Below are positions 59,115-64,000 of a DNA stretch of 64,000 nucleotides, in pieces. The stretch lies in the NCBI GenBank assembly GCA_028274465.1, contig CM051456.1, positions 120,048,880 to 120,112,879 of the forward strand, read 5' to 3'. The stretch's first letter is position 1; the number at the start of each line of letters is the position of its first letter. This stretch comes from Plantago ovata (taxonomy: Eukaryota > Streptophyta > Magnoliopsida > Lamiales > Plantaginaceae). The notes under the pieces were generated by a model. It ran no database searches. It saw only the letters and a program-made list of their open reading frames with translations, and was not told the DNA's origin. Made by a program: the position numbers and the translations under genes.

Positions 59115-62005
59115 GTTTTGGAGAGAGGTAGGTGAATATTGAGATTTGTGTGTGTGTGAGTGATTTAGATTTGTTGAAGGTATGAAGAAAATGAGTGAAC
59201 TACTACTAGTGTGCTAATTTGTGTATATGAGTTTGAAGGTGCATGATATTATAATTTGTGAGGGGTTGGGGGAATTTGTCCTCTTTATAGTATGAAAAAA
59301 TTGGAGTTAAAGTTCTAGTACATGTGAGACATGATATATGCCAAAAGGTCACTGCATCTTACTTTCAAGAGAATATATCTTCAACTATTTTGTGATATTC
59401 CTTATTCAACTAAATTTAGATTTTACTCTTGGGTTATCATCAATCATGTACGTGTTATCGAGTTTGAACTTTGATTGCATGCAATTTTAATACCCTGGCC
59501 CCTGTTAGTGTTATTATACTCACGGTTTCATTGTATTGTTAATTTGCTTTCAAATTTGTTTTAGAAGGCTTATACAGTAAAATTCCAAGGAAAAAAAAAA
59601 CACTTATAGTAATAAAGTAATAAGAAGAACTCATGTTTCCAACTTCAGACCAATTATGAATAAGAATAAATTCTAATTTTCAAAATAAATACTATCATGC
59701 ATGCGTACCATAACATAAGATTTAAGATGTAAAATACAGCACGTTAAGTTGTCTATGAGAGTGATTTGATATTTTGAGTTGCAACCACATATTTTAACTT
59801 TTGTATGTTTAGTAACTCATTTACATGTGAACATCCATGTTGAACCCAAAACATCAGTAACTTGTACATCTCAATAATGTTTAAATACTAGCTCTTCATA
59901 GAAAACTTTTTGTATTTTCTCTATAATCCTCCTCTGGATTATCTCGGCTTCGTGTCTGATTGATGCATTATTGTTAATAACATAGATTACAAGATTTATG
60001 TGATCTACATAAGCTTCTTTCTTTCAATAGATTTCAATTACAATGTGGTAATGACATTAGGTAACTAACTCCATCATTTTCACTTATGAACCATGTCATG
60101 TAGTTTCGAATAGTGATGTGACATTAAGTCTTGATTGCAGTTGTTAATAATCCTCTATAACCCTCCACTTGTTAACAGAATGTCAAGCTAGAGCAGTTAG
60201 TCAAATTAACGCACCAAAATTGTTGAAATTAAGTCAATTTCTCAAATGAGCTGAATTTGTTGCTTAATCAGTCCCATTAGTAATCGTATTTTGTGATAGA
60301 GAAATTACACTTAACTCGTATTATTTATGAACTTTTAATTTTATTACTACTCACACGTTAGTTTCAGTTTACACAATTAACTAAAGCCACGTCCCAGATA
60401 AATTATAGGTTACTCCACACAGTCATAACTTGGAGCAGGAACATTTTTTTCATTAATGAAAAATGTGAGTCGACAAGATCCGATGAAATATGATACTTAC
60501 TTCCTTGTAAAGTTGTAATGATAGACTTGTGTAAGCTGCGAAGTGTGGGGTGTTGTCTTAACCAAGAAGGCACTTAATTCAAGCCATGCATGGAATAAGC
60601 CACAATTATATAAACTATCATGTGAATGTGTCTACTTTCAACTCACAAGGCACCACAAATACAGCCATTATTAATTTTTAAGTGTACTAATTAATTAAAC
60701 ATCCAGGAAAATTATTGTACCAATAGTATTTTGCTAGATCCCATATACGTATCATGGAATGTATGTGTATATATTCCATATTCCAATTACCAATAATTCA
60801 TGTACGCTTGCCCTTTTTATAAAGTACTTTTATAACTCACCGCGCGTACAACTGGACACCCCTATCCAGTTGCCTTTTTCCGACTTTCATTTGGTGAAAA
60901 TCTACTCCAATTCATGCATCACTTGTGAATTGCAGAAAGAAAATTATGTTGTAATAAAAAGAGATGAAGTCAGACTTTTAAATGGGAGCGTCAGGCGCCG
61001 AGTTAGAATTTTAAAATGGAGTGTCAGAGGCGGAGTCAAAATTTTAAAAGGGTCGGAGTCATAATTCTAAAATCGGATTTTCATTATAATATGAAAATTA
61101 TTAGATTATGAGTTGATTAAATAAACACAAAATAAAAAATAAATTGGGAGTAGCAAATGTAGAATTGGTCGAGAAATATACCGGTAATAGAAAAAAATTG
61201 GGAATGATGGTCGCCCCTAACAACCCCTATTTCCGTATATGGTCCGAGCTGGATTGAGAAAACCCGAAAATTCGGTTTGGTTTCAGTCCGCGCTACTTTA
61301 TGCTCAGTCCTAATTCCAAGTCTAACTTATGCAACATGTACTCGAAGTGTTAAGACTTTAGATTTAAACTTTACTGATTAAAAAAGATAACAAAATCAAA
61401 CTCGAGCGCTATTACAAGCCCATTTACGGCCTGGAGAGCCGAATTAGTGGCCTCTGGAGAGCCGAATTAAACTCAACTCGATATATTATATAACACACTT
61501 TATAAAAGTTGAACTCATTTAACAACATTACCCAAGTGTAAACGGTTTGGAGTTTCATTGAAGTGAATCAGGGTGAACATATTTGACAAAATCGTCAGGG
61601 TTGAAATCTGACAATACTAAATCAAAATCCATTGGCACATAAAATATGAAGAAGAACAAAATTCACAGATACAAAAACGTCATAACTATCACCAATTGGT
61701 GATTCACCCTCCATGCCTAGCAAGTTGAGCTGAAACAAGTTTGCAATATCTGTTTCAAAGTATATACGTGATACATCATCATCTTCTAACTCACATTCAA
61801 GCAACAGATCACACAACAAAACCGAACCAAGGATATCATTGTTCAGTGCTCTCCGGTCTTCCAGTCCTCGGATCAGCCCCACGACAATTCTTCACGAGGA
61901 CCTTGCTCATAGAGGCTTTCAGATCGTCTGTCTAGTCACTAGCGACTGAAAAATCTGGCTTGCTTAAAAACTGATTCCCCTGGAACATACTCGAATCTCA
62001 TGAGC
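59115..62005. other. Intergenic, no gene recognised
   Basis: TG repeats at 59149-59158 lie in the leader of the gene above. 60960-61075 has a short repeated motif (GGAGCGTCAGGCGCCGAGT / GGAGTGTCAGAGGCGGAGT / GGGTCGGAGTC). ORFs at 60759-61064 and 61622-61882 have no known motif, though the latter may cover 3' UTR of the DnaJ gene. Confidence 0.45.
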
Positions 62006-63125
62006 TTATGCTACTGCTTCGTGTCTCCATGTGATTGCAACTAGAAGTCTAGAACCATAGAACCACTGTGATTCGTTGAAAGATTGCTGCTGCAAGGAAC
62101 CGTACCATTCGGGAATCTTGAAACCTTTTGCCATCTCACAGAACATACCCTGCAGTTCCTCAATGCTACAGTTCTTTTCCTGCTTACAAGGATCCACAGG
62201 CATTAAGGTCATTTCATCAGCTTTTGGTTCATTAAAAACTTGAAATCCAAGAAAAACAGTCCAAACAACAAACATCATAAATAATACTATCTTGACATTT
62301 ATCAAACCATATATGCGCATATTTCCATTAGAAAAACATCCCAGAACAATGACCGCAAAATCTGCTAGACAGTTTAATGGTCAGACAAAACTCAAATGTT
62401 AAGCTTATTAGTCTAATTTGCACTTGTCTTAATGATAGAAAGTCAAACACAAGTTCTTCCGTAGAAATATATGCTTGACAATAAGCGGAACCAGATACGT
62501 CGTTGTTACCTCTTTCCTGGCATCGTTCATCAGGCACGCCATTTCTTGAAGAAAGTTGCCAAAGCCCTGCAAAAAGGATATGAGCTTGAGACATAATGTT
62601 CATGGAAACCACAGATTGATCATATTCAAGTCAAATAACAAATGAACTTAATTTCTTACCTCTACCTCATCATCTTGATCATCATCATCATCAGGGAAAT
62701 AGATCCCAGCATCATACAGTGTCCTTTTGCTCCTATCCGACAACACTCTCTCATTCAATCAATACAAACATTTAGCTCCCACTCTCTCTGTTCCTCTCTA
62801 CAACAAAAACAACAAAGCCAGTCACTGGTAAAGAAAAAAAGAAGTTACCTGAATATGCTTGTTGAATCTGTTGGAACTTTCTATTAGCCTCCGCAAGATA
62901 TGCTGGATTCCTAGTCCACTTATCTGGATGCCATTGCTGTCAATAAATCCATGTCAATATTTAATCAATAGTGAATTCTACACATAACTCGCAAATTATG
63001 GAAAAAAACTTCAACCCCATAACAGAATTAGCAATGCGAAAATGAAGATTAGAAGGGATCTAACGTACCATGGCAAGTTTACGGTAAGCAGAACAAATCT
63101 CATCGTCAGAAGACTCTATCTGAGA
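62006..63125 (-). CDS. DnaJ-domain (J-domain) co-chaperone, first exon not seen
   Basis: Minus-strand exons 63069-63125, 62849-62936, 62660-62745, 62510-62566 and 62006-62179 give 153 codons in frame. The J domain is recognisable from helix II on: [21 protein letters not shown] with the HPD motif that stimulates Hsp70 ATPase, then [24 protein letters not shown]. An acidic stretch ([20 protein letters not shown]), [13 protein letters not shown] and [14 protein letters not shown] follow, as in the small single-J-domain plant proteins. Helix I (usually Met...YYEVLGV) should precede [11 protein letters not shown], but no such exon occurs in the remaining 870 bases, so it lies beyond the window or is lost. 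The last exon's acceptor is the least certain. The partner would be a cytosolic/nuclear Hsp70, by family. Confidence 0.8.
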
Positions 63126-64000
63126 CTGAAAAGAAGAAAGGGAGAAGCGAAAACCTACTCCTAAGAAGGGGCTCGAAGTCTTGCATTCTCTATCCGCAGC
63201 AGCAGATGGGGTTCGAGTCCCGTTATAGGCGATGTGGGGAACTAAACAAAACTCCTAAAACGCTATAGTACGAATCCGTTGCCAATTAAAAATGTGTGAT
63301 GGATTGATTGTCCAAAAATTACAATAAGATAATCGTTTCTTCCAAAACAAAAGCACGAGTGTACATATATAGTAAATAAAAAACAGAGGTTTGACACAGA
63401 AGATATTTATGACTGGCGTAAGGCGGTTCGTAAGGCGGTCCCATTGTTGATTCTTGCGCTGCTAGATATGGGAAAAGAAAGGTGGCCGCACAAGGTGAAA
63501 AATATCTGCCGCGGGGTGAAGGATAGTTTCCATGGTGGCTACTCTGGAATGTTCTACCAACAGCTTTGTGCTTCCTACAAAAGCATCTAGTCCAGATCCG
63601 AGATATTTTTCTTATATTTTACATGCGTTTTTACAGTGACGATTGGAGACACTGTTGAGTGTTGATTGCAAAATTGCACAAGAGAAGAATTTTGGAGAAG
63701 GGTGAGTGAGAACAAAATGCAAAGAGTAGTTAAGATATTAGTATAAATCAATCTTAAACCGAATCTAATAATGCAAACAGTTAAAAAATTCCTCGAGTCT
63801 AAGACAGGTATCTCATTTAGGTCAAGTTTGTAACGTTGATGAAATAAAATGATGTATTGTTCTCGTCCGTACAAGGCGCAACAGCAGATTATATCAAAGG
63901 TTCATGTGGAATGGTAAATAGTTTTGTAGCAACAAAAAAGATGGGGAACTCTGGGTGGAAAATAAGGAATTGGACAGGAAATTGCCACATTGCTCAACAC
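63126..64000. other. Probable first intron or upstream region of the DnaJ gene
   Basis: 63217-63227 (GGGTTCGAGTCCC context) looks like a pol III B box, but no A box is near. 63417-63441 has a doubled GTAAGGCGGT. No helix I exon and no other gene is seen. Confidence 0.4.

Noticed and set aside
63180-63240. tRNA or SINE head (GGTTCGAGTCCC)
   Set aside because: B-box-like only; no A box or tail found.
1-64000. CRISPR array, phage, bacterial operon or endogenous virus
   Set aside because: No spaced identical repeats, no such genes and no viral polymerase or coat motifs; the sequence is plant nuclear throughout.

Overview
This is nuclear DNA of a dicot-type flowering plant. The genes are split by GT-AG introns and belong to land-plant families. 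The spaces between them are very AT-rich and packed with plant transposable elements: LINE and SINE fragments, Stowaway, Tourist and hAT MITEs, a CACTA element, TRIMs, LTR remnants and a probable Helitron end. I cannot place the species. There are no bacterial-style operons, RNA genes or CRISPR arrays.

Layout. 1-0.8 kb: 3' end of a LINE, lying antisense in an intron of a RECG1-type organellar helicase gene whose 5' part occupies about 0.9-3.7 kb on the minus strand. 3.7-6.6 kb: exon-like fragments ending at a Helitron-like 3' terminus. 7-22.5 kb: gene-poor repeat land (Copia LTR, MITEs, SINE, LINE tails, a TRIM). 23.08-26.01 kb: a complete seven-exon PIN3-type auxin efflux carrier (652 codons). 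27-40 kb: a second repeat block, with a hAT MITE nested in a LINE, a 3.15 kb CACTA element nested in a TRIM, another hAT MITE and a long (AT)n tract. 41.1-45.6 kb: a complete WVD2-like/TPX2-family microtubule protein gene. 46.46-47.85 kb: a broken pectin acetylesterase gene, with LINE remnants about 280 bp further on. 50.7-51.2 and 58.7-59.1 kb: two related intronless genes for small secreted proline/glycine-rich, probably GPI-anchored wall proteins. 62.0-63.1 kb: a DnaJ-domain gene whose first exon is not visible.

The genes do not form a pathway, although PIN3 (auxin flow), the TPX2-family protein (microtubules), the esterase remnant (pectin) and the two wall proteins all belong to growth and cell-wall biology. 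This is probably chance neighbourhood.

The most striking pattern is a recurrent LINE/SINE 3' tail found about 15 times on both strands. It ends in (T)TTTRCCGTTTAAAAA and often carries a small hairpin whose stem sequence changes while pairing is kept. Several copies have perfect 12-18 bp target-site duplications. All exon limits were derived by eye from splice sites and reading frame; there is no transcript or alignment support.
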